A model generated the notes under the pieces. The model made no database searches. It saw nothing but the letters and a program-made list of their open reading frames with translations, and was not told where the DNA came from. Of a stretch of DNA of 64,000 nt, positions 10,622 through 19,632 are shown one piece after another (position 1 is the stretch's first letter; each line of letters starts with the position of its first letter). Both the position numbers and the translations under genes were made by a program. This stretch comes from Cristatella mucedo (lineage: Eukaryota > Bryozoa > Phylactolaemata > Cristatellidae). The DNA lies in the NCBI GenBank assembly GCA_009760855.2, contig WPIO01000002.1, positions 11,632,001 to 11,696,000 of the forward strand, given 5' to 3'.

Positions 10622-11622
10622 ATCTCCGTCTGTAACTCCACAAAGTCACACAGACTATGTGGGTGCTACGCAGGAGAGTTTTGTATAGCGCACTCACAGC
10701 CTAGGCGGCTTTCGGTACGCATTCGGTAGCCATCAGACTTCGTCTCACGCAACAAAGAGAAAGTGGGAAACATAGCAGGGTTAGGAGAGCAGTTGAGGTA
10801 GTGAGTAGCATAGAATTAGCAGCTCAGGACCGCTGAAAAAGATGTGCCATAGTCGGCAGTAGGAGAGTAGTTGTCGTTGCGTAAGAATTGTGGAAGCCAG
10901 CTCTACAGTCTAGGACCTGCAGAGCTAAAGCTTCTTTTGCCAACTGTCTTTAAGCGGAGGAGTGGGACAGCTAATTTATTGTCCACACAGGACCTGAGGG
11001 CGCGAACAGGCTGAAACTGATGCAGCAGTTCAGCTAGGTATGAAGGAGCCAAGCCGTGGCTGGCCTTGTGGGTCAGCGTAAGAACTTTGCTCTGTATCCT
11101 TTGCTCAACCGGCAACCATCATAGCTCTTTCAGCAAAGGAGACACGTGCTCAAACTGCTGGGACTTGAAGACCAGCCTTGCAGCCATATTCATAGTCCAC
11201 TGTAGTAGCATAATAAATTTCTTTGGCAGGCCAGCCAAAAGGGAATTACAATAATCAAGCCGAGACAGAATTAAGGAGCTAGTTAAATTTTTTACAAGCC
11301 ACTGTGGGAGACAGCTCCTAATCTTGGATAGGGATCGGATGTGATGGCTAGCTGTAGAGGCAGTCTTCTGATGAAGCTTCTGAAATTGAGGCAGCTGTCA
11401 AACACGACACCTAAATTTCGAGCACGTGTGGAGGTCGCACAATAGCATCACCTATTAGAACAGCAAAGCCTTTTAATCCGGCCACACGCTTAGGGTATCC
11501 TATGAGCAGCAGTTCGGTTTTATCATCATTTAATTTCAGGAAGTTGTCCGACATCCAGGATCGAATATCGGCAAGGCAAGCATTCAGTTTCTCAGTTACT
11601 GCAGCAGATTCTGAACTTTAGC
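10622..11622 (-). pseudogene. LINE-B 5'-truncated copy
   Basis: About 1 kb of LINE-B on the minus strand, from the 3' terminus (GGAGATA end) up to the residues 'SESAAATEKLN' just after the RT catalytic YADD. Readable pieces include 'WLPVEQRIQSKVLTLTHKAS', 'LAPSYLAELLHQFQPV' and 'RSFSSAGPRLWNS'. Compared with the copy at 19,633-22,325 it has small indels. The catalytic half is absent, so it cannot be active. Its 5' junction abuts the hAT relic at about 11,622. Confidence 0.75.
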
Positions 11623-11783
11623 GTAGATTCGAAGAAAATCCAGTAAAGAATTTTTGATGATGACCATTTTATCAGCAAAATAAACATCGAAATATCAAAT
11701 GAACTCGGATATCTGCTTGCGGTGTGCTAAATCAGGAGTTGAGTCAAACACAATTCCATTGTACTTGACTTGCCATATTTCAC

Positions 11784-11790
11784 AGAGTAT
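11784..11790. repeat. 7-bp target-site duplication, left copy
   Basis: AGAGTAT occurs directly at this LINE-B boundary and again at 12,040-12,046. On the minus strand it is ATACTCT, the bases expected within the hAT codons for 'LIL'. Confidence 0.65.
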
Positions 11791-12039
11791 GTATGTGTAT
11801 CTCCGTATCCAACTCCACAAAGTCTTAAAGACCATGTGGGTGTTGTGCAGGAGAGTTTTTTAAAGCCCACTCACAGCCTACGCGGCTTCAGTACACATTC
11901 GTTAGCCAACATACTTCGTCTTGCGCAACAAAGAGAAATTGGGAAGCATAGCAGAGTCAGGAGAGCAGTTGAGGTAGTGAGTAGCATAGAAGTAGCAGCT
12001 CAGGACCGCCGAAAAGGATGTGCCACAGTCGGCAGCAGG
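11791..12039 (-). mobile_element. LINE-B 3' piece inserted in the hAT relic
   Basis: A 249-base 3' end of LINE-B in the minus orientation, from the segment before 'ADYG' to the GGAGATA end. It splits the hAT frame between 'TGKLIL' and 'CEIWQVKYNG'. Removing it and one 7-base repeat restores continuity of that frame. Confidence 0.75.
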
Positions 12040-12046
12040 AGAGTAT
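12040..12046. repeat. 7-bp target-site duplication, right copy
   Basis: The second copy of AGAGTAT, at the 5' junction of the inserted LINE-B fragment. Part of it could also be LINE-B sequence (GAGAG), so the duplication could be shorter by a few bases. Confidence 0.6.
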
Positions 12047-13140
12047 AAGCTTGCCCGTGACTGTGGATGCTATTATATTGCTGAACTCATTTTGGGTTAT
12101 GCACACAGATAAGAGACGGACTTTGGATTCTTTCTGGCGTTGTCCTGGTGCAATTGCAGAAGTGGATCATTCTGAGGTAGGTGATGAAAAATTACTAAGA
12201 GTTGTTCAATGCTTTCCTCACCAGCCAGGCCTTCAGGCTCTTCTGCTGACCATGCAATGCCGGGTTTTTAGAAACCAAGAACTTGCGGGAGCTGAGAACT
12301 CTCTTTAGGACTCCTAGCCATTGTTGTTTCTCTAATTAAGATTTGCGTCTCAACAACAACGTCTATTATAGTTCCTTTGAGAAGTATGCTCTCTGTTTCT
12401 TTCCAGTGGCGAAAAGTTGCTGGTGAGAAGGGCTGTTTTCTGTTCAATCAGTTCAGGTTTCCTCCACTTCCTAAATCTTATTTTCCAATTCAAGTGACGG
12501 TCGGGAATTTTGGGTGAACATAGGGAAGCTCAAACAACACCAGCAATATACTGGCTGTTTTGAGGGAGCATAGACCAGCGAGGTCCTACTAACTTCATGT
12601 CCATCAGCAAGTTGCCTCTTGAACCAGGCTTTGCTCAAGTCTCGATCAGCTTTTCCAGAAAATGGAACCTCTTTGCTCTGAAAGAGGCTTGATCCTCTTA
12701 GTGCTAGTTCCGTTCAAATTTGGTTCGGACAGATTTCGAAAGCAAGGATTTGGTCAAACATTAGGTAGCCATTAACATTCAGCGTCACAGCTTGGGAAAT
12801 TGCAATAGATTTCGCATCTTCTTGTCTTGTGGTAGTGCCTGCGACCACATGGTCCACATGGTGACTGCCTTCATCGTCACAGAGTAAAGCTTCTTATTTT
12901 TCAGGAACCTATCCATTAGCAAAGTGTTTGTATCTCCAGCGCTGTCACGCTGTCTGCCTTCGCCCTTTTCCTCCTCTTCCGTTGCTCTTGTCGTTGTCTC
13001 GTCCTGCTTACTTTCGTCTTCCTCGAGCTGTTCTTCCTAACTACGTCTGCGATCGTCTACATTTATCCAGCGTTTTTCTGCTTCTTCACTATTCTTCAGC
13101 TTTGCCTTGTTCAAAAAACCTTGTAGTACCGAGCTGAACT

Positions 13141-13839
13141 TGCTTGCTTCAACCTTCGCCTCAAGGCTTTGCTTCAAACGTCAGGACTCCACAGGACGCC
13201 GTTTTTCCTCCCATGTCTTGTGAAAATAGATTGAGGTGACCAAAACTGTGCAGGAGTACACAGCCGCTATGACAATGCAGTTCACGGAGGCTGGTCTGAA
13301 ATAACCTGTGACCGTTGACTCCGTCTCTGAAAGAAAAGGTTTAGAATAAGGGAAGCCTGATAAAAAAGGCTTCGGGACATTGGAATTACCAACGTCGTCT
13401 ACATGCTGAAGCCCGGTGGCTCAATGCCCACATCGTCTCTAAATTGGATACAATCTAGCACAAATACTCTAACTAATCGCTTTCTCAAGAAAACTCACTA
13501 TTTCGGCAAAGAATAGTCCGAGTGAGCAGCAGATAATATCGTGACAACAACACTGCATGGGCCAGATAGGCTCTGGCCTGTGTGACAGGCTGGCACAGCC
13601 AGCTAAGCCTAGCGTGATCTAAGTCTGTGAGCGCCCTCAACTCGCTCAGGTAGCAATAGTCAAGTCAATTGAAACGAAGACGTTGAAATAGAGATTAGAT
13701 ATCTCACGTAAGAAAATTTTAAAATATGCGCAACATATTTTGTTTTTGGCGCATCCTTGACCTTGGCGGGTGGGGACACCTGCCCAACTACCCGAACCCC
13801 CCTTGCTACACCACTGGTAAAACGGAAAGAACTGCAGAT
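13141..13839. other. No recognisable gene
   Basis: Unassigned sequence between the hAT relic and repeat C. It may include the unrecognised 5' end of the hAT element. No terminal inverted repeat was identified. Confidence 0.3.
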
Positions 13840-14205
13840 GCGTCTAATGAGCGCGGCCCTCTGTGCAACAAGGAAAGGGCTGATGCACATTACCTCATTC
13901 AATTTTTCTAGTAGCTTATGTTGCTGATTGTGTAGGTTTTCGAATAGCTGCACCAGCTCTCCAATCGAACCCTTTCCTATCAGAGAAAATGGAACCATAG
14001 TGCCCGAGGAGGTAAGCTTGTACACCAAAAACTCGAAACATAGCTATTACGTTCCACAAACGTTTCGGAGCTAATCACTCCACAAAGTCTGTTATGAGAT
14101 AGGTTGATTTTAACTATAGCAGTGCAGTCTCAGTGAAGCCGGGTTAGATGAGAGGCGCTCGCGATGGACTTAATGATTGATACAGTGAATCGCCACCAAA
14201 TGAGT
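13840..14205 (-). repeat. Repeat C with coiled-coil frame, copy 3
   Basis: The minus frame 13,660-14,028 contains 'QLFENLHNQQHKLLEKLNE' followed by 'AQRAALIRR', aligning with 'QLQSEQNQLLEKLTG' and 'AQRAMPIRRR' at 16,373-16,747. DNA similarity to 8,040-8,400 continues past the frame. This copy lacks the LINE-A insertion found at 8,433-8,541. Confidence 0.55.
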
Positions 14206-14335
14206 CAGTCAAACATTCAGAGTGTCTCTACCTAAGTATGCACTCCTGAGTAAGTCGTTGTACACCAGCAATTTATCTGACTCAGTAGCATAGAAGTCGA
14301 AGGAAAACGGTCAGCCAAGAGGCCTCTAAGGGACT
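14206..14335 (-). mobile_element. LINE-A RT fragment, copy 2 of a composite
   Basis: The paralogue of 8,542-8,640 joined to repeat C at the same point. It includes 'ACATTCAGAGTGTCTCT', 'AAGTCGTTGTACACCAGCA' and the 'GAAAACGGTCA' block. Confidence 0.5.
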
Positions 14336-14349
14336 ACATACTCAAGGGA

Positions 14350-14490
14350 TACCGAGCTGGTTCGGTCCAGCGATTAAGGTGCTCGCCCCGACCAACGTCT
14401 GGGTAAGGTCGTGCGTGGGCTCAAGGTTCGAGGCAAATGGAAAGCGCCTGAATAGAGACTACGTTCTCTTGGGGCGCTATACAAACTAAT
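14350..14490 (+). mobile_element. SINE-D copy 2
   Basis: This tRNA-derived SINE has box A-like 'TGGTTCGGTCCAGCGATTAA', 'GGTGCTCGCCCCGACCAA' and a box B-like 'GGCTCAAGGTTCGAGGC'. The 3' tail is 'AAAGCGCCTGAATAGAGACT' followed by 'TTCTCTTGGGGCGCTATA'. The tail folds as AGCGCC/GGCGCT with an inner GAGA/TCTC stem. The element ends directly in a (TA)n tract. Confidence 0.75.
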
Positions 14491-14555
14491 TATATATATA
14501 TATATATATATATCGCTCTCTCGGGCGCTCTTTACCGCCGAGATGCTCTACGCCG

Positions 14556-14586
<31 letters not shown>
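14491..14586. repeat. (TA)n microsatellite with 44-bp foreign block
   Basis: A (TA)n tract of 23 bases, a non-repetitive block at 14,514-14,557, and then a second (TA)n tract of 28 bases. The block matches 22,487-22,530 at 42 of 44 positions in the same orientation. Confidence 0.85.
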
Positions 14587-14587
<1 letters not shown>

Positions 14588-14599
14588 GATATGTTTTTG

Positions 14600-15370
14600 G
14601 TCTTCTTCATTTCAAATTGTATACTCTCCCTCCTGCGAATTTAATCTTTAAATACTATATCTGCTTTTACTTCTATACCGATGGAAAGCAGCTCGACCTT
14701 TCCTTTGATCACTTCCTGCCTCCCAGTATATCAAGCCCTCTGAAGTCGGTAGCTGCATGCATTGCTGACATTTGCAGTTTGATGGCAACACTCTTTCTCA
14801 AATGACGGAACAACCTGCTTGCTAGCTAGGGTCTGGCGTTACTCAGAAATTGGGCAACCTATCCCTCAAAATGGGCTCGGTAAGCATATATCATGTAGTG
14901 TGTACACGAAATCTGCGTGTCCTTGTTCTAAAGTCAATATTCACTAGACGGCTACGTCAGCTCAGCTGGCAAAGTCAGCCTACTTCCACCAAAGTAAAAT
15001 TTCAAAATTCTTGCCTGCTTAGACAGGGAAGCCACATTTAGGTTGGTTCCTGCATTTGCGACATCCTGTCCTGACGGCTGTAACACAGTGATGGCATGTA
15101 CTCAGGCATGTGCACTACCGCGCTTATAGTTAGAATGAAACTCGGCATATGGGCATGTCTGCAATGAACGTCGCAGCTACCTTATTGCACCCCTTCTCAG
15201 CGACCTGCACTGGCTCCCCGTCACGTTATTTACTTCGAGGTTTTCGCGTAAATCACTTTTGGCTCACTTCATTCTCTTGCTCGAGCTTACTTACCTCTTT
15301 CGCATACTTTTCAATTAGGCTAGGGAAAATACCGCAGTTCTCTTCTGATTCAGCATAGGCCCCTTGACAA
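14600..15370 (+). pseudogene. Degenerate LINE-A (RT C-half to thumb)
   Basis: Frames spread over this stretch follow LINE-A from just before the RT active site. 'VYTLPPANLIFKYY', 'FYFYTDGKQLDLSFD', 'SVAACIADICSLMAT', 'LKMGSVSIYHVV' and later 'RSYLIAPLLSDLHWLP' match residues 228-430 of the 531-residue copy at 56,271-57,866. The catalytic YADD is changed to YTDG and several frameshifts are present. The 3' hairpin is missing. Confidence 0.7.
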
Positions 15371-15384
15371 GACTAATGCATGTT

Positions 15385-15587
15385 TATAGCCACCTTAGCG
15401 AGCTGCACCTCTTTCTAGACACGCTACTTTTGCCGAATGCGATTTAGCCCTTTTCTCTCTTCCTGTTGGCCTGCTTTACAGGTTTCTGCATCGTATTTGT
15501 AGTATAACAAACTGTTTCGGACAGACTGCTGACGGAAATCCAAAGAATCTGATTTGTCTAGGCAAGCCCTTACGCAAGACAGTGAGC
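15385..15587. repeat. Repeat H, copy 2
   Basis: The counterpart of 9,570-9,785, again placed directly after a plus-strand LINE-A fragment. Confidence 0.45.
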
Positions 15588-16148
15588 ATAATAATAATAA
15601 TAATGCACTTGATTAAGCGCCCTCAGAGAACTCAATCTCTTTCTACGCGCTTTACATTTTCTGCAACGGGAAACACGATTGAGTCGTGAGTAATATAATG
15701 CTTGATAAACAACATGAACAACGTGGTTGGGGGTGACATGCACAGGATCAGCATGCAAATGTGGTTAGTGGCAGCATGCACAGTGTCAGCACACATAACC
15801 ACATTAAGGACTAATCACAGGGACCCACTAAAGGCTGTCCTAAATAGCTGTGTTTTTAGGTTCTTTTTAAATGTGGTTAAGTCAGGGAATGTTCTGACGC
15901 AAGTCGGGAGGGAGTTCCAGGCTTTGGGAGCATACGAACTAAATGCACGGTCTCCAAAGGATTTGAGGTTTGTATGAGGTATTGGTAAACTTTTGGATTC
16001 CGAAAAGCCAGTGGTACGATGCTTGGCCTGGTGGGGGAGTAGATCAGAGAGATAGGCTGGAGCCAAAGAATGAAGTGACTTAAAAGTGAGCGATAAAACT
16101 TTGAAGTCGATCCGTTGCTTGACTGGTAGCCAGTGCAGGTCGGCGAGA
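15588..16148 (-). pseudogene. LINE-A fragment: ORF C-terminus and 3' end
   Basis: From the tail (ATAATAATAATAATGCACTTG on the plus strand) and hairpin, through the 3' UTR, into the C-terminal coding part ('MAPAYLSDLLPHQAKHRTT', 'FGDRAFSSYAPKAWNSLPTC'). It is truncated at about 16,148 within 'DLHWLPVK'. It lies head to head with the plus-strand fragment just before it. Confidence 0.75.
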
Positions 16149-16229
16149 AGTGCGCATCCGGCTGGCTAGAAAAGTGGCTCACTTCCACTCGCCATCGCAA
16201 GCAAGCAACTAAACCCGACTGACGCCCTA

Positions 16230-16750
16230 GCAGCGTCTTAGCGACTGTCTTCGGTATGGCAAGCAGTATGGGAGCGAAGAGACCCTTTGCAGCTAAGGTC
16301 ACTTGAAGGTTCGGGGTAGTCTCACGCAAAGATGACGGGAAAGCGCTGCCTACAGCCCAAGCAGCCGCCAGCCTAAGATGAGTTCAACTGATTATTTGAG
16401 TTTTGAGCTCTTAATACACGGGTAATAATAGCTTGAAGAGGCGAACGATGAAAAACAGTACGGCGACGTCTAATGGGCATGGCTCGTTGTGCAATGGGGA
16501 AAGGGCTGGTGGGCTGATTACCTCCAGTCAGCTTTTCTAGTAGCTGATTTTGCTCGCTTTGCAACTGCCTCAACCGGTCTTCGAGCTTTATGTCGATTAG
16601 CTGCAGTCGGTCCTCAACCGTTTGCCGGCCATCTTTCCATTCATCTCTTTGGCTGTCGCTGTAGTTATTCGTTGGAGGCTCAACGTCGTCTTGTCCGGTC
16701 TCCTCCAACGGCTTCAAGAATTCCATTTTTGCACCTCGGCTAGCCAACCT
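16230..16750 (-). CDS. Repeat C, most complete frame (coiled coil)
   Basis: The minus frame 16,373-16,747 encodes 124 residues. An acidic N-terminal part is followed by a heptad-rich helix (about residues 45-72, 'EDRLRQLQSEQNQLLEKL'), then a Pro/Arg-rich segment 'PFPIAQRAMPIRRRR' and 'PLQAIITRVLR'. The same order is seen in the decayed copies at 8,056, 10,444 and 13,660, so this is a dispersed family. I infer a gag- or ORF1-like structural protein of a mobile element. No nucleic-acid-binding knuckle is visible and no pol gene is attached. The flanking 16,751-17,370 may belong to the same element but carries no domain I recognise. Confidence 0.4.
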
Positions 16751-19632
16751 GTGAAAATCCAGAAGTGCAGTTGTGATCGCCTGCGGCGTTTGTTGAGCCG
16801 CGTTTCCACCACTCCCAGACTAGCCGTACCCGGAATTTAAGATCCGCCTTTCGGTTGTCGCCACTCAAATACGGCACTTTCGCACAAAAGAGTGCATGTA
16901 CCCTCGCTCTCGTGCAAGCAGAAACATGAGGTCACTTGTCCCCGATCGCCCTCGAATGATGACTGGAGTTAAATAAGCAGCTCGACGCCGTCTTGACCCA
17001 GCACCAAATCCACAGCTACAGCGACCACCGATACCAAGCCCCTCTACGGCAGCCCAATACTTCACTATCAGGGCAACCAGGCGTGCCATGCTATTTGTCG
17101 TTAAGGCCAGCAATCGTCCGACCGCTGCTACATAGGAACGTTGTTTACCCAGTCAAATTCTGCTGCTACTTCATAGATAACAACCTGGTTCGGATTCTGT
17201 CCGCGATAGGGAGAGAGTCTACATTCAAGTTCAGGTCGAGTATCGCACATACGGCCGCTTCCACCGGCCGAGCCGAAAGCTCTAACTACATCGTTTGAAG
17301 CTGTACCAGCTTCATCTGAAGCTGGGCGATGGGTTTCATGGAGACAGATTTTCATGTAAGGAGAAAGACCCAAAAGAAATGAGAAAAGAAATTATGGAGC
17401 ACAATCACAATGTCATTAGACGCGAACTCGTTGGTTGCTAATATAAACTTGATGAATGGTGATGGTCAGGGACCCTAGAGGAATAGGGTGCGACTCCAGT
17501 CGCTGCTCCTGCTGCTACTGGGGTGGCGCAAATGAGCCTCCTGGCTCCTCCACATATTAACTCCATGATTACACATGATTACTCCATGATTACACATTAC
17601 ACGCTGCACAGCGGTGGAATATTGCTATATAGATAGCTATATCTACGAAGTGCAAATTAGATTGATAGTGCGCACGAGAGAGACTCAGCCGGTAGTCTGC
17701 AAGTTTCTGGGGTGTCGCCAAGTGAAACATAAAGCAGCACGGAAGGAATGTTGCTATTTACTGGACTGCATGCTTTCGGTGACTCCGGAAGACGTCAATG
17801 CACGTATGTAGTTCGAAAACATTGCAAAATTGATCAAGCCGAAGTACGAGAGTGATAAAAATAAATAAATGTAGAGAAGCCTATGATACTCCACAAGCTA
17901 CCGGAGAGAAGAGGATGCTGATTTGGAGTTCATTTTATAGAGAAACTAGTGAGCCAGGATTGAGTAATATATAACGGTGCTGCTTCCTTGCTTGGATGAC
18001 AGCACTCAATATTAAAGCGAACCCGAGCTTAAAGTGTGCTACAGCTTACTGACTTCTTACTACTTTCTGACTACTTACTCCTGTCAATTTGGCTTCGTGA
18101 ATTTTTTTATATTCTGCAACTACATGATTTCTCTATTCATGCCAGCCGAGAACCATGTTTAGCTTTCTGTAGAAATGATTGATTGACTGTTTTCCTCATT
18201 CGTGCTTCGAATTTATTACTAATAGCCCAACAAACTATACAAGTCGATCGCTATAATCTATACCGTGTTATTGGCTTTTGCATGGATTTTCTTTGTATCA
18301 GCAATTTATATTCTCAGTCTGTTGTTGCAGGTTCACTATGATACATGGTGCTGGAGATATTGCTAACTCATTAATGGTTAACATTCAATTTTTATTAGTG
18401 CTCAAGCAAAAAGTTTTAAACGATTCTAGGTGTAAACGGTACAGAGACCATTTTGCTGCCAATGAAATCCACGCCCAACCTTCGGTCAACATTCAGCAAT
18501 AAACCAGCACAAAAAGACATAGGCTCCCATTACCTACAACTTTAGACCTGTGAACTTTGCATCCTAAATTTACGAAAATAGCAAGCAGGTTATTTAAACT
18601 CCACTCATCGTTCGTCAGTAAGTGTTTAGTTTATCATTATAACATCATATCTCCTTATCAAAGGATAGTCCAGTCTGCAGCTCCAATGAGTTAGTTGGTT
18701 TACCAGCTTATAAGAGCGCTCTGTTCCGGCTGCTGTAAGCAGAGGAATCGTCAAGCACTGCAGCACCTAATTTCAGTCGCCACGATAAAGGCTTCCAAAT
18801 CTTTATATACCGGGTACTGGGGAATCCCTGCTCACATCATTTGCTTCATCTTGGCAAACGGCAGAGCAAAGTTTGGTCACTTGAAATGACGCAGTATAGC
18901 AAAACTGCAGATGAAGGAGCACTAGCTGTATAAGAAGTATCACCAAGACATTTCAGAGGATGCGTCCGGAACAGAGGTTGCTGCAGATGGTAAGATACGT
19001 TAGTGAATAGACAGTTTTTCTTGCAAGCCATTGCATCCTGTTATTTCTGTAATAAGTGCGCACTACGACTCGAACGGTTCCTTCTCGAGATTTAAGTGAA
19101 TGCTGCAAAGGTTCTACAAAGCCCCCCTGATTATAATGAATGAAAATGAAATTATCGAAACTATTGACAAGGTGGTGGATAGACCGGAACGGTACCAGCT
19201 ACTTTTCCTGTGGTAATTCCATCAAATTATTTTGAAATAGCACTGTAGTTGAACGCGAAATGCTCACATTCAACCAGCTGACGGCACTTGCTGTTGTGGG
19301 GTAAGCCACCTCACCGAGCCGGTTGGTGGCTCTCCGAGCCAGTGGGCGTTACCCTTACGGGCCAACAATGATGAAGTCCGCCCGCTGACCCGGTACTGCT
19401 ACCAAAGCGAAGTGACCCGTACCAACAGATCCAAGAAACCTCATCAACATAAAAAACATTAGCTGATTAAAGAGCTTCATTTTGCATGGAGGCAATAGAA
19501 GAGCCTAAACGTCTATCGCCAGCCTTGAAGTTGGCAATAAAGGACCGGCCACTGCAAAGCTCAACCCGCGACCTCGGTCGTGAAGAACAAGCGCCTTAAC
19601 TCCTTGGATACCGGGGCCCAGTCCCATAGACA
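16751..19632. other. Unassigned; one short tandem repeat
   Basis: No gene recognised. 16,865-17,373 holds overlapping frames of 80-100 codons on both strands without domains. An inverted repeat GAAGCTG.../...CAGCTTC lies near 17,297-17,313. At 17,562-17,602 the unit 'CCATGATTACACATGATTACT' is partly repeated. 18,000-19,200 is AT-rich and featureless. Confidence 0.35.

Larger units (their letters stand above)
11623..13140 (-). pseudogene. hAT transposase relic (DUF4371-type)
   Basis: Read from high to low coordinates on the minus strand this resembles the ZMYM1-like/DUF4371 group of hAT transposases. A Glu-rich N-terminal segment lies at 12,790-13,140 ('EEQLEEDESKQDE', then 'MDRFLKNKKL'). A region containing 'NDPLLQLHQ' and 'VSYL' is followed by 'TQNEFSNIIASTVTGKLI' (12,046-12,103), and then 'KYNGIVFDSTPDLAH' and 'NSLLDFLRIYAK' (11,625-11,765). 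Those last blocks match the second copy at 63,490-64,000. The 'QNE' and 'FDSTPD' motifs are typical of the family. Stops, frameshifts and a LINE-B insertion inactivate it, and the catalytic C-terminal half is missing. The N-terminal assignment is the weakest part. Confidence 0.6.
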
